Counted from the stretch's first letter, positions 27,236 through 36,817 are shown. The stretch is 64,000 nt of DNA from an uncultured Anaerolineae bacterium (GCA_934216615.1 CAKQCB010000003.1:124001-188000), one strand, 5' to 3'. Notes: generated by a model from the sequence alone, not told the origin. Numbers and translations: made by a program.

Positions 27236-28096
27236 ATGAATCCGAATAGTGGAACTCGACGTGGAGCGCGCGGTATCCGTCTCCTGTTTTTCATCATCGT
27301 TCTGTTGTGTATAGGGTTGATCGCGGCCAGTCGTTTTGGCTTACTTTCTCCTATCGAAAGTATTCTTGCCGCCCCTCTCAATACCATCTCGGGGTTTTTC
27401 AACCGCGCATCGATGAATCTTGGCACAACCGCCGCCGAAGTCGCCTCCATCCAAACCTTGCAACAACGGGTGGCAGACTTGGAGCAGGCGCTTGCTCAAT
27501 ACCAAGCCGAATTGGTGGACTTGCGTGAAATCGAAAACGATTACTATCGTATTTCGTCTCTACTGAATTATGTCAACAGCGTCCGCGATCAAGAATTTCT
27601 CGCGGCAGATGTGATCAATTCTGGTCAAGACCCAAGCACCATCACGATTAATCGTGGCACACGGGATGGTGTCGCGGTCGGCATGCCAATCATCACTGAA
27701 CAAGGGTTGGTCGGCCGTGTGATTGAAGTCCAGTCCAACGCCGCATTTGTCCTGCTCATCACAGACCCCTCAAGCGCGATCAGCGCGCGCCTGCTCACAA
27801 CACGCTCAACCGGCACTGTGCAAGGCAGAACGGCAGGCAATTTGTTGATGAACTTCATCCCCTTAAACGACACCGTGATCAACGGCGAACTGGTCTATAC
27901 ATCAGGGTTGGGGGGCAATCTTCCGCCGGATATTCCCATTGGACAAGTGACCAGCGTCATCGTTGGGGCGGACTTGTATCAACAAGCGCAGGTTCGCAGT
28001 TTGATCAACTTTTCGACTTTAGAAATCGTCTTGGTGGTGACGAACTTCCAGCCCGTAGACACTTCTATTTTTGATGCCATCCAAGCGGGCAATTAA
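27236..28096 (+). CDS. mreC: Rod-shape-determining protein MreC
   Basis: 286 residues: a cytoplasmic Arg-rich start, one membrane helix (about 15-35), a coiled coil (about 70-105; TLQQRVADLEQALAQYQAEL) and the two beta-barrel MreC core (110-280) with GTRDGVAVGMPII and GLVGRVIEV. MreC links the MreB filament to PBP2 outside the membrane. It lies 35 bases after mreB and 3 bases before mreD. Confidence 0.95.
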   Translation: MNPNSGTRRGARGIRLLFFIIVLLCIGLIAASRFGLLSPIESILAAPLNTISGFFNRASMNLGTTAAEVASIQTLQQRVADLEQALAQYQAELVDLREIENDYYRISSLLNYVNSVRDQEFLAADVINSGQDPSTITINRGTRDGVAVGMPIITEQGLVGRVIEVQSNAAFVLLITDPSSAISARLLTTRSTGTVQGRTAGNLLMNFIPLNDTVINGELVYTSGLGGNLPPDIPIGQVTSVIVGADLYQQAQVRSLINFSTLEIVLVVTNFQPVDTSIFDAIQAGN

Positions 28097-28099
28097 CCT

Positions 28100-28603
28100 A
28101 TGGGGCGTTACATTGCTGCACTCTTGCTCATCTTGGCCGCGCTTGCCCAAAATACGTTCCTTCCACAAATTCGGATTCGCGGTGGCATGCCCGACCTTGT
28201 CTTTTTGTTCGTGCTGGCTTGGGCTATCCGTTCTTCTTTTCGAGACGGTCTGATCATTGCATTCATTGGGGGCATCACGCTCGACCTTGTGACAGTTTCC
28301 CCTACAGGGGCAACCCCATTAGCCTTCACAATCATCCTTTACGCTGTGGAGCTGGTTCGCGGACAAGTCTTTAAGATCGGTTTTTTCTCCATCCTACTTC
28401 TGGTCATTGGAGGCACGCTCTTTATCAAAGTGATGCATATCCTCATCATGTTGTTTTCGGGTTTTAGAATTGCGCCCTTAGAAATGTTGACCTATACAAT
28501 CATTCCGACAATCGCCTATAATTTGGTGCTGATCTGGCCGATACTCTGGCTCACAAAACAACTTCAGTCGGCAAACTATAGAAGTGAATTAACTGAACGT
28601 TGA
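28100..28603 (+). CDS. mreD: Rod-shape-determining protein MreD
   Basis: 167 residues with five to six hydrophobic helices, the usual size for MreD. PDLVFLFVLAWAI and the GGITLDLVTVSPTGATPLAF loop are typical. It completes the elongasome membrane complex; position between mreC and mrdA supports the call. Confidence 0.92.
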   Translation: MGRYIAALLLILAALAQNTFLPQIRIRGGMPDLVFLFVLAWAIRSSFRDGLIIAFIGGITLDLVTVSPTGATPLAFTIILYAVELVRGQVFKIGFFSILLLVIGGTLFIKVMHILIMLFSGFRIAPLEMLTYTIIPTIAYNLVLIWPILWLTKQLQSANYRSELTER

Positions 28604-28682
28604 CATTCGATTCCCCCGAACGATGCCGTTTTGCGCATCTGTTTATTCACCCCAGTTCATTTAAGTTAACGAGGTCGTTAGA

Positions 28683-31070
28683 ATGCAGAATTTAAAACCT
28701 TTTCAGGGTTGGCGGCTGACATTCTTTGAAGCAATTGTCTTCGCTATTTTTGTGTTATTCGGTGTCCAACTCTTTGTGTATCAAGTGGTCGATAATGAAA
28801 CATTCCAAATCGCGGCAGATGGCAACCGTCTGAGTGAACTTCCTATCTCTGCACCGCGTGGAACCATCGTTGATCGTTACAACCGACCCTTAGCGTTGAA
28901 TGTGCCCGCATACAACATCACCATTGTTCCGGCGGAATTACCCAGCAGTGAAGCCGAAACGCTGGAAATTTATAATCGTATTTCAGCGCTGACAGGCGTT
29001 CCGCCTACAGATGCCGTCGCCATCGGCTCAACAGCCGATACCCAGCGCAGTATCGAATCTTACGTGGATGAAGTCGTAGGTATCTTCCCGTACCGCCCTG
29101 TCGTGGTGGCACAAGACGTCCCGCGAGAAGCGGCGATGCAAATCCTCGAAGAAATTTATACCCTGCCGGGCGTGGGTGTTGAAACTCCATCCGTGCGCGA
29201 ATACCCCACAGGAGCGGCAACGTCTCAAATCATCGGTTATATGGGGCCGATTCCCGCCGAACAACAACTTGAGCTAATCGAATTAGGCTATAACCCTGCA
29301 TACGACCGTACCGGATATTCCGGCTTGGAATATTCTATGGAAACCATCTTGATGGGACAGCGCGGTCGCCAAGTGACCGAAGTCGATGTTGCAGGTCGCC
29401 CGATTGAGCTTCTTGTCAATGACCCGCCGGTTGCGGGTTACAACGTCCGCACGACCATCGACACAGAACTACAACTTGCCGCAGAAGAAGCGCTTCGTAA
29501 CCGCATCTCTGAGTTGAACGCTACAGAAGGTTATATTCGTAGTGAAACGGGCGTCGTCATCGCGATGAACCCCCAAACAGGCGAAATCCTTGCGCTGGTG
29601 AGTTATCCCAGTTACGACAACGCGCGTTTTGCCCGTAACATCGACGTTCAATACTATTTGCAAGTCGCCAATGATCCCCTGCTTCCTTTGGTGAACCATG
29701 CCACGCAATCTATCTATCCCCCCGGGTCGATTTGGAAGATGGTCACTGCATTGGGTGTTTTGCAAGAAGATGTCATCGACCCGCGCACGACGCTCTATGA
29801 TGGCGGGGACTTAATCCTGCCCAATCGTTATGCGCCCAATGACGTTTCGGCCAGTCAGCGTTTCGTCTGTTGGCTTCGAAGCGGTCACCAAAATATCAAT
29901 TTATTCGGCGCAATCGCACAAAGTTGTGACGTTTATTTCTACCAAGTCGGCGGGGGCAACCCGGATATCCCAGCGAACACGCTGCGCGAAGGCGGGCTTG
30001 GCATCACCGATTTATACCGTTATGCAACCGCGCTAGGCATCGGCTCACGCTTGGGTATTGAACTGCCCTTTGAAAACACAGGTGTGATGCCCGACCCTGA
30101 CTGGAAACGTCGCCTTCACGGGGAAAACTGGTCAACGGGGGATACCTATAACGCCGCGTTTGGTCAGGGCTATGTGAACGTCACCCCCTTACAACAATTG
30201 GCTTTTGTGGCGGCTATTGCCAACGGTGGCAGAATGATCCAACCGACTGTCGTTCGCGATATCAGTGACATCAACGGCGACATCGTGCAAAGTTTTGAAC
30301 CGGAAATCATCCGCGACTTAAATCTTGAACTGACCGACCCTGCAGAACCGATCCGCTTGTTGATGTTTGAAGACATGATTATGCGTGGTGCCAATAGTTT
30401 AGCGTGCATGTGTGAATCCCAAAGTGATTCTTACAGTCCAAGCCGTTGTAACCCTGAAACCTACACCTCACAAGTGGACATCAATAGCGACCCGAACTTA
30501 AACGAGTGGCGCACCTATAATGTGTCAGTGCCGGACAACTACACCTTTTCAGATAATATTTGCCAACCACTGCGCTTTAACCCGAACTATGCGCCCCCCT
30601 TCATCTCATCAGAGAACTTTGCCATCGCACAAGAAGGTATGCGCTTGACAGTACAGATCGGCACGGCGACCACCGCAGCATTACCCTATGTCAACGTGGC
30701 GGGGAAAACCGGAACGGCCGAATATTGTGATGAGATTGCGAATCAACGTGGGTTATGTGTGCCCGGTCTCTGGCCATCTCACGCGTGGTTTACATCGTAT
30801 GCACCGTATGAAAACCCTGAAATCGCCATCATCACCTTCATTTATAACGGCGGTGAAGGTTCGGCGGTTGCCCTTCCGGTGGCGGTCGAAACGATGGAAG
30901 CCTATTTCCGCTTACGCAATCAACGGCAAGATGCGGGCATCCTTGATCTGACGTTGGACAACCTTCCAGCAGACGAGAATATAGTGAGTACCCCAGTGAC
31001 AATTCCGCTGGAAACACCCACATCAGCGCCCCAATCTACGGTTGAATTAACCCCTGTGAACGCGCCCTAA
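28683..31070 (+). CDS. mrdA: Penicillin-binding protein 2 (elongation transpeptidase)
   Basis: 795 residues, longer than the usual about 630. One N-terminal membrane helix (12-35), the PBP dimerisation domain (about 45-235) and a transpeptidase domain (about 260-750). The catalytic Ser is in PPGSIWKM (SxxK), the second motif is SCD, and the third is KTGTAEYCD. Between the second and third motifs there is an extra segment of about 70 residues (about 570-645) with several Cys, absent in E. coli PBP2; more Cys follow KTG, so disulfides are plausible. It cross-links side-wall peptidoglycan with RodA and MreC. Confidence 0.95.
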   Translation: MQNLKPFQGWRLTFFEAIVFAIFVLFGVQLFVYQVVDNETFQIAADGNRLSELPISAPRGTIVDRYNRPLALNVPAYNITIVPAELPSSEAETLEIYNRISALTGVPPTDAVAIGSTADTQRSIESYVDEVVGIFPYRPVVVAQDVPREAAMQILEEIYTLPGVGVETPSVREYPTGAATSQIIGYMGPIPAEQQLELIELGYNPAYDRTGYSGLEYSMETILMGQRGRQVTEVDVAGRPIELLVNDPPVAGYNVRTTIDTELQLAAEEALRNRISELNATEGYIRSETGVVIAMNPQTGEILALVSYPSYDNARFARNIDVQYYLQVANDPLLPLVNHATQSIYPPGSIWKMVTALGVLQEDVIDPRTTLYDGGDLILPNRYAPNDVSASQRFVCWLRSGHQNINLFGAIAQSCDVYFYQVGGGNPDIPANTLREGGLGITDLYRYATALGIGSRLGIELPFENTGVMPDPDWKRRLHGENWSTGDTYNAAFGQGYVNVTPLQQLAFVAAIANGGRMIQPTVVRDISDINGDIVQSFEPEIIRDLNLELTDPAEPIRLLMFEDMIMRGANSLACMCESQSDSYSPSRCNPETYTSQVDINSDPNLNEWRTYNVSVPDNYTFSDNICQPLRFNPNYAPPFISSENFAIAQEGMRLTVQIGTATTAALPYVNVAGKTGTAEYCDEIANQRGLCVPGLWPSHAWFTSYAPYENPEIAIITFIYNGGEGSAVALPVAVETMEAYFRLRNQRQDAGILDLTLDNLPADENIVSTPVTIPLETPTSAPQSTVELTPVNAP

Positions 31071-31082
31071 AGGATAAATGCT

Positions 31083-32231
31083 GTGACTGCGGTACCGACC
31101 ATCGGTTTGAACCAACACCGACTTTACGCTCGGTTAGAATATTGGCTTCCCTCGCTCATCGCCAGCGCGATTGCAGGCATGGCCTATATTGTCATCGGTC
31201 ACACGCCGTTGGTACGGGCGGGCGGGTTAGCATTAATCATCTTTGGCATGGCGCTTGCCTTACGTCCGATGGGGGCATTATATGCCCTCATCGGCGCTTT
31301 AACCTTTGCCTTTTGTTCAGCCTTTTGGTCGCAAACGGGCGGGGGTGAAAGTCTTCCCTTAGAGAGCGTGATCCTTGTGATGTTGTTAGCGCTTGTGGGT
31401 ACGGTTGTGTTCATCTTCGCGCTCAAAAAACCGACACTGGCTATCGGCATCGGCATCCTCATTTTCGCAGGGTTCTTCTTCACCACGCTGGATTCCCCTC
31501 GAAGCCTGCGCTTAACGACGTTACTAAACGTCTGGTCGATCTACCTGCTGATCGATGGGTTATTACGAAGTAATCCCCGTCCTGACACCACACCGTTAGG
31601 CAAAATCGGGATTCAACACACCTACGGCTTACTGCTCTTTAGCATCATCGGCATTTTGAATGATCCGCTTTATGTGTTGATGTGTCCGGCAATTCTCTTG
31701 GGATTATTCCTCACCAACCGCCAACAACCCGTATGGTATTGGCTGGCGTTTATCGCGATCACAGCTTATGGGGTCTATCAATTGGGGATGCTCTATGCAG
31801 ATTCTGCATGGTGGTTATTCTCTGCGGGGCGTGCTCAAGAAATTGGCATCCACACTCCCTTTCTGATGGCGGATGGCTGGCGTGAGCCTTCGCGGTGGGT
31901 GTTACTGATCAATATTGTGGTCACTCAGTTTTCTGTGGTTGGCTTGCTTTTAGGGGTGGTTGGTTTATCTCGCTTAGCCCGCTGGTACCCGCCCATTGGC
32001 GTGATCACAATGATTCTGTATGGCACATATAGTTTATTCGGCCTCATGTACTTTGGGCGCGATAATTATGTCCTGTTGTTGCCCCTGCACATGATCCAAA
32101 TTTTCTGGATCACCTATGCTATTTACACCTTTAGTCAATGGTTACAGAAAAGTGCCATGAGGTCACCCTCACTGGTTCGCTGGGTAGCGCCATTGGTCTA
32201 TATTCTATTTTTTGTGGTTCTCAACTTTTAG
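31083..32231 (+). CDS. Polytopic membrane protein of unknown function
   Basis: 382 residues with about ten hydrophobic helices and little soluble sequence. No family is recognised with confidence. GTG 31083 is the likely start, with AAAGGA 8 bases upstream. It is 12 bases after mrdA on the same strand, so it is probably part of the elongasome operon. The arrangement resembles O-antigen-ligase or oligosaccharide-flippase-like proteins only in number of helices, which is not evidence of function. Confidence 0.7.
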   Translation: MTAVPTIGLNQHRLYARLEYWLPSLIASAIAGMAYIVIGHTPLVRAGGLALIIFGMALALRPMGALYALIGALTFAFCSAFWSQTGGGESLPLESVILVMLLALVGTVVFIFALKKPTLAIGIGILIFAGFFFTTLDSPRSLRLTTLLNVWSIYLLIDGLLRSNPRPDTTPLGKIGIQHTYGLLLFSIIGILNDPLYVLMCPAILLGLFLTNRQQPVWYWLAFIAITAYGVYQLGMLYADSAWWLFSAGRAQEIGIHTPFLMADGWREPSRWVLLINIVVTQFSVVGLLLGVVGLSRLARWYPPIGVITMILYGTYSLFGLMYFGRDNYVLLLPLHMIQIFWITYAIYTFSQWLQKSAMRSPSLVRWVAPLVYILFFVVLNF

Positions 32232-32236
32232 AATAC

Positions 32237-32323
32237 ATGAAACTTATTTTTGCGTTCGTTTATATCATCGCCCTCGTCACCCTCTCGAGTATCGTTTGGG
32301 CATTCATAAAACGAATTTCGTAA
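32237..32323 (+). pseudogene. Duplicated tail of an LPxTG-type surface protein
   Basis: A 28-residue frame whose second half, ALVTLSSIVWAFIKRI, is nearly identical to the C-terminus of the surface protein ending at 34497. DNA identity runs from about 32269 to 32330, against 34443-34500, and both copies are followed by a similar hairpin. The LPxTG motif itself is missing. It is most likely what is left of a second surface-protein gene, or a partial duplication of its 3' end. As it stands it could still encode a one-helix peptide. Confidence 0.6.
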
Positions 32324-32346
32324 ATTCTATCTTGATGATTTTCTAC

Positions 32347-32387
32347 AAAAGGGAGCTGTCACATCCCCTGATAGCTCCCTTTTTTTC
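32347..32387 (+). terminator. Intrinsic terminator
   Basis: AAAGGGAGCT...AGCTCCCTTTTTTT: a stem of at least 8 bp with inner TCA/TGA pairing followed by seven T. Resembles the terminator of the full-length surface-protein gene at 34519-34559. Confidence 0.88.
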
Positions 32388-32607
32388 GAGGAAAACTTCT
32401 ATAACCCACTTCTATAAATAAGCATAAAATTAAACGTAAATATTTTTGCGTTCTTCTATATCGCCCCATATAATAAAATGACAACTTTCATTTACATGAC
32501 TTCCCTTATTGTCCCCATCATATTGAAGTATCTGTATCTTTAATATGAGTCCGCCCTTCGTATGTGAAGTTGCCACTTTATTTGAATACTCAAGATTTCG
32601 GATTTAT

Positions 32608-34497
32608 ATGATGACAAAGTCTTTTCTTGTATTCTTCGCCTGTTTGATCTTTGCATTTCCAGTGTTTGCGGTTGCTCCCGCGCCTCCGAACCCTTTGATA
32701 GCAACCACCACCAATTTCTCAAACTCTACAAATACCCCTATTAATGATGTCAGTACAAACACCAGCACCATCACCGTCAGCGGTGTGGGAGCCTATCTAT
32801 TTGATGTTGACCTCACCACATCCATCATGCATACATTCGCGGCTGACTTAGACATCACGCTTACTTCACCCACAGGTACAATCGTCACTGTCACTACGGA
32901 TAATGCAGGAACTAATGAGCATGTCTTCAATGGCACGCTCTGGGATGATTCTGCAAGCACGCCCGTGACCGATCATCTCTACGTGAATGGCATTTTAGCA
33001 TCTCCCTTAACGCCAGAAGGTTCCTTCGGTCGTTTTATCGGCGAAGACCCCAATGGCACTTGGACGCTCACCATTAACGATGATCTAGCAGGTGATGTAG
33101 GAAACTTCACTTGGGATCTCAACCTGACCACATTGAATGCGCCTCCCACATTAGTCAATGCAAGTTTTACGAACACAACCCCTGTAGCGATTCCAAGTGG
33201 CCCAGCAACAGTCACCAGCACCCTCGTTGTAAGTGGAGTAAGTCCTTATTTATTCGACCTCAACATGACTACATACATAACTCATACATTCGCGGCTGAC
33301 TTAGAGATCACCCTTACTTCACCCGCAGGTACAATCGTCACTGTCACTACGGATAATGCAGGAACTAATGAGCATGTCTTCAATGGCACGCTCTGGGATG
33401 ATTCTGCAAGCACGCCCGTGACCGATCATCTCTACGTGAATGGCATTTTAGCATCTCCCTTAACGCCAGAAGGTTCCTTCGGTCGTTTTATCGGCGAAGA
33501 CCCCAATGGCACTTGGACGCTCACCATTAACGATGATGCAGCTGCAGATGGGGGTTCATTGGACCAATGGATATTAGATTTTCAATTGGCAGAAAACCCC
33601 ATCTATACTTCAACCCCTGCGGTTGGGTCGGCAGTCGCCCTCGTCGGGTCAACAACAACATCTGACTCAGAAACAATTACCGTCTCTGAAACCGGGGATT
33701 CAGACCTCACCATCAGCGCAGTTAACCTCACAGGCGACCCTGAAATCACCTTGAGCGCCAACCCTGCACCTTTCACTATTGTTGATAACAGTGGAACTAC
33801 TCAAAATATCACCGTGACTTGTGCGTCACCTACTGCGGGCAGTTTTTCTGCGACGTTGGAAGTAATCCACAATGATCCCCTTAGCCCAGCAACGTACACC
33901 ATCACTTGCGAAATTTCAGCAGTTCCAACCCCGGTAATCACACCGACGGTGACACCGGAAATTACGCCTGAAGTCACACCTACATCGGGTGTGAGTTTCA
34001 CACCGCCGTCACAACCCGCCTTCTCTGTCTTTGACCCTGCCATCAGTAAGATCGGTTTCTTAACCCCCGGTCAAGTCGGCGTCACAGGCGAAATGTTGGA
34101 ATGGGTCGTAACGGTCAGCAACACCAGTGGGGTTGATGGGCAAAATGTCGTTGTGACAGACACCTTGATCCCCGCCTTGCGAGTTGACAATGTCACTTCT
34201 GCAACAGGCATCGTCAACATCAGCGGGCAAACGGTGACGGTCACCTATCCCGTGTTGAGCGCGGGCCAAACAGTGCAGTTCAGCATCTTCACCACTGTGT
34301 TAGAAGGCGCTTCCATCACCAACACCGCGTGCATCACCGCCAGCAACCAAGGCCCACAGGAATGTGCCACCGCCTCACCCATCAGCCAACTCCCTAGCAC
34401 AGGCGAAACCCCCGCATGGCGTGACGCAGCGGTTGCAACTGTCGCCCTCGTCACCCTCTCGAGTATCGTTTGGGCATTCATCAAACGAATTTTGTAA
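32608..34497 (+). CDS. LPxTG cell-surface protein with two P-domains
   Basis: 629 residues from ATG 32608, where a signal peptide begins (TKSFLVFFACLIFAF); the upstream in-frame ATG 32545 would hide it. Domains: two proprotein-convertase P-domains (about 35-180 and 185-330; GTWTLTINDD near each end), an ASH/choice-of-anchor-type beta domain (about 333-445), a Thr/Pro-rich linker, and a DUF11-type repeat (about 480-590). The C-terminus is LPSTGE (595-600), then a hydrophobic helix and Lys-Arg, a classical sortase sorting signal. The two P-domains are almost identical at DNA level. Probably displayed on the wall; the ligand is unknown. Confidence 0.85.
   Translation: MMTKSFLVFFACLIFAFPVFAVAPAPPNPLIATTTNFSNSTNTPINDVSTNTSTITVSGVGAYLFDVDLTTSIMHTFAADLDITLTSPTGTIVTVTTDNAGTNEHVFNGTLWDDSASTPVTDHLYVNGILASPLTPEGSFGRFIGEDPNGTWTLTINDDLAGDVGNFTWDLNLTTLNAPPTLVNASFTNTTPVAIPSGPATVTSTLVVSGVSPYLFDLNMTTYITHTFAADLEITLTSPAGTIVTVTTDNAGTNEHVFNGTLWDDSASTPVTDHLYVNGILASPLTPEGSFGRFIGEDPNGTWTLTINDDAAADGGSLDQWILDFQLAENPIYTSTPAVGSAVALVGSTTTSDSETITVSETGDSDLTISAVNLTGDPEITLSANPAPFTIVDNSGTTQNITVTCASPTAGSFSATLEVIHNDPLSPATYTITCEISAVPTPVITPTVTPEITPEVTPTSGVSFTPPSQPAFSVFDPAISKIGFLTPGQVGVTGEMLEWVVTVSNTSGVDGQNVVVTDTLIPALRVDNVTSATGIVNISGQTVTVTYPVLSAGQTVQFSIFTTVLEGASITNTACITASNQGPQECATASPISQLPSTGETPAWRDAAVATVALVTLSSIVWAFIKRIL
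32830..33084 (+). repeat. 255-bp intragenic direct repeat, copy 1
   Basis: Codes for the C-terminal two thirds of P-domain 1. Differs from copy 2 at only a few bases (for example GACATCACGC against GAGATCACCC). Copies are 453 bp apart, 151 codons, so the frame is kept. Confidence 0.95.
33283..33537 (+). repeat. 255-bp intragenic direct repeat, copy 2
   Basis: Second copy, in P-domain 2. The flanking parts of the two domains are clearly diverged while this block is nearly identical, including silent positions, which points to recent gene conversion. Confidence 0.95.
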
Positions 34498-34518
34498 TTC
34501 TAGTCCTTCATACTTCAC

Positions 34519-34559
34519 AAAAAAGAGAGTTGTCGCATCGTGTGACAGCTCTCTTTTTT
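34519..34559 (+). terminator. Intrinsic terminator of the surface-protein gene
   Basis: AAAAAAGAGAG...CTCTCTTTTTT with inner TGTC/GACA pairing and a T-run, about 20 bases after the stop. Confidence 0.88.
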
Positions 34560-34601
34560 ATAGCGATATATCCTAAATGGGACATTGATCCTAAGAAACA
34601 G

Positions 34602-34631
34602 TTCATCAAAAATAACTTTCCTGTGTATAAT
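34602..34631 (+). promoter_or_regulatory. Possible promoter of the min operon
   Basis: TATAAT (34626-34631) with a weak TTCATC (34602-34607) 18 bases upstream, about 108 bases before the minC start. The -10 match is exact, the -35 is poor. Confidence 0.35.
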
Positions 34632-34739
34632 TTGATTTTTGATACACTGCACTTCAAAAGATACGGTAGAACTATTCAATAGTAGTTTAATATGAAGCGT
34701 ATTCTATCTTGTCTACCCAACACATAGGTTTTCAACGCC

Positions 34740-35432
34740 ATGTCTGAACAAATGGTTGCAATAAAAGGCATAAAAGATGGGCTGTTGATTGCCTTGAACG
34801 AATCTGAAGACTGGCAATTAATCATGAATGATTTGGCAAGCCGTCTTGACGCACAAAGTAACTTTTTTACAGGTGCGAAGATCACCCTCGAAGTGGGTGC
34901 GCGTCCCGTACGCAAGCACGAACTCAACTCATTTAAGACATTGCTAGAACGCCGTGGTTTGAGCTTAGCACTGGTCAACAGTGAAAGTCCAACCACCATC
35001 GAAGCAGCGACAGAACTTGATCTGCGCGCACATTATCATGGTCAATCTAACAGCGTAGAAGGCGAACTGACTGCCGACGATCTGCTTCCTTCCTCGGAAG
35101 AAGAAGGGACGCCGGGGGTGATGATCCGTAGAACGATGCGTTCAGGACGTTCCATCCATAGTCAGGGGCATGTCATTGTATATGGCGACGTGAACCCGGG
35201 TGCAGAGATCATCGCAGATGGCGATGTCATCATCTGGGGGCGACTGCGGGGCATCGTACACGCGGGCGCCAATGGCAATGAGGAAGCCATCGTATGTGCT
35301 TTAGATATGATCCCAACCCAACTGCGCATCGCAGGGTTCATCACCGTTTCACCACCAGAGAAAAATCATAAAGCACAGCCAGAAATTGCTTTTGTCCGCG
35401 ACGGTCAAATTGAAGTAGAAGCATGGAAATAA
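34740..35432 (+). CDS. minC: Septum site-determining protein MinC
   Basis: 230 residues. N-terminal MinC domain (about 5-100) and C-terminal beta-helix domain (about 125-225) with the family motif SGRSIHSQGHVIVYGDVNP and ADGDVIIWGRLRG. MinC inhibits FtsZ assembly away from mid-cell and is recruited by MinD. First gene of minC-minD-minE-rodA. Confidence 0.94.
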   Translation: MSEQMVAIKGIKDGLLIALNESEDWQLIMNDLASRLDAQSNFFTGAKITLEVGARPVRKHELNSFKTLLERRGLSLALVNSESPTTIEAATELDLRAHYHGQSNSVEGELTADDLLPSSEEEGTPGVMIRRTMRSGRSIHSQGHVIVYGDVNPGAEIIADGDVIIWGRLRGIVHAGANGNEEAIVCALDMIPTQLRIAGFITVSPPEKNHKAQPEIAFVRDGQIEVEAWK

Positions 35433-35483
35433 CCCCGAATTGTAGTAGGGATACCGTAGTCTCCAATAGAAAGGACTAGCAAA

Positions 35484-36335
35484 ATGGGGGAACAAACCAC
35501 AACGCCCTCTGTAGAGCCTAAAAAGACGAGTAAAGGGCGCGTTGTTACCATCACCTCGGGGAAAGGTGGTGTTGGGAAAACAACAACGACGGCAAATATC
35601 AGCGTGGCCTTAGCGCGTTTGGGGCAGCGGGTTGTCGTCATTGACGCTGACATCGGCCTGCGCAATTTAGATATTGTGATGGGGCTTGAAAACCGTATTG
35701 TCTATGACCTCGTTGATGTCGTTGAAGGCCGTTGTAAACTACGCCAAGCCTTGATTAAACACAAGCAGTTCCCCGAACTCTATTTGATTCCCGCCGCACA
35801 AACCCGCGATAAAACGGCGGTCAGCCCTGCTGATATGATTCAGCTAACCGATCAATTACGTCAGGAATTTGACTTTATCATCCTCGACTCGCCCGCAGGC
35901 ATCGAACGTGGGTTCCGTAACGCCGTTGCCCCAGCCGATGAAGTCTTGATCGTGACCAACCCTGAAGTCTCTGCTGTACGCGACGCAGACCGCATCATCG
36001 GCTTACTGGAAGCTGACCGTAAAGGGCCAGCCAAACTCATCCTTAACCGCGTTAAACCGGAAATGGTCAAACGGGGTGAGATGCTTTCGGCAAATGACGT
36101 GACCGATATTCTCGCTATCAAAATCATCGGTATTGTTCCTGAAGATGAAAATGTCGTCTCATCTTCCAATGCGGGGATGCCGCTGACCTCAAGTGATTCA
36201 TCACGCGCGGGGATGGCCTTTCGCAATATCGCTCGGCGTTTGATGGGTGAAACCGTGCCATTTATGCAATTGGAAGAATCCAGTGGCTTTTTAAAACGCC
36301 TATCCCGTCTACTCGGCGGAAATCAAGGCGCTTAG
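35484..36335 (+). CDS. minD: Septum site-determining ATPase MinD
   Basis: 283 residues. Deviant Walker A GKGGVGKTTTT, switch I/II regions (DADIGLRNLD, DSPAGIERGF) and a C-terminal amphipathic membrane-targeting helix (GFLKRLSRLLGG). A short polar N-terminal extension of about 20 residues precedes the usual start. AAAGGA lies 8 bases before ATG. MinD oscillates or polarises on the membrane with MinE and carries MinC. Confidence 0.97.
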   Translation: MGEQTTTPSVEPKKTSKGRVVTITSGKGGVGKTTTTANISVALARLGQRVVVIDADIGLRNLDIVMGLENRIVYDLVDVVEGRCKLRQALIKHKQFPELYLIPAAQTRDKTAVSPADMIQLTDQLRQEFDFIILDSPAGIERGFRNAVAPADEVLIVTNPEVSAVRDADRIIGLLEADRKGPAKLILNRVKPEMVKRGEMLSANDVTDILAIKIIGIVPEDENVVSSSNAGMPLTSSDSSRAGMAFRNIARRLMGETVPFMQLEESSGFLKRLSRLLGGNQGA

Positions 36336-36353
36336 GCGCAGGGGGTATAAGCA

Positions 36354-36674
36354 ATGGCAAGCTTTTTTGACAGAATGCTAGGCCGTGGGCAAGGACGAGG
36401 GACAGGCGCGAAAGCAAAAGAACGTTTGCAGTTTGTGCTGATCCATGATCGCCTCAACCTTCCACCAGAAAGACTAGAGGAGATGAAGCAAGAAATACTC
36501 AAAGTCATCTCTAAATATGTTGCCATCGACAATGATCATGTAGATATTGCCTTACAAAAACGTGAGCGAGACAGTCTGCTGGTTGCAGAAATCCCATTTA
36601 CAAAGCCAACGGAAGCTGTGGACATTGATGAGAACGAAACCGATAACACGCCTCCACCAAAACCGAAACCGTAA
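36354..36674 (+). CDS. minE: Cell division topological specificity factor MinE
   Basis: 106 residues. An amphipathic N-terminus (MASFFDRML), the MinD-contact segment RLQFVLIHDR and the dimerisation domain (about 38-80) match MinE. A Pro-rich tail (about 90-106) is extra. Its presence with MinC and MinD indicates an oscillating Min system rather than a DivIVA-type one. Confidence 0.94.
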   Translation: MASFFDRMLGRGQGRGTGAKAKERLQFVLIHDRLNLPPERLEEMKQEILKVISKYVAIDNDHVDIALQKRERDSLLVAEIPFTKPTEAVDIDENETDNTPPPKPKP

Positions 36675-36817
36675 CCTCTTCCCCATGTTGTTTCTAGCTG
36701 ACTGTTGCTTAAATTCTGTGAGTGCATGTTGATCGCCATTGGCATGCACTTCTATTCAGAATGAGCATTGTTTATAATTGTCGCTTGTGTTTGCCCAGTT
36801 AAGAGCTTTCCACTTCT

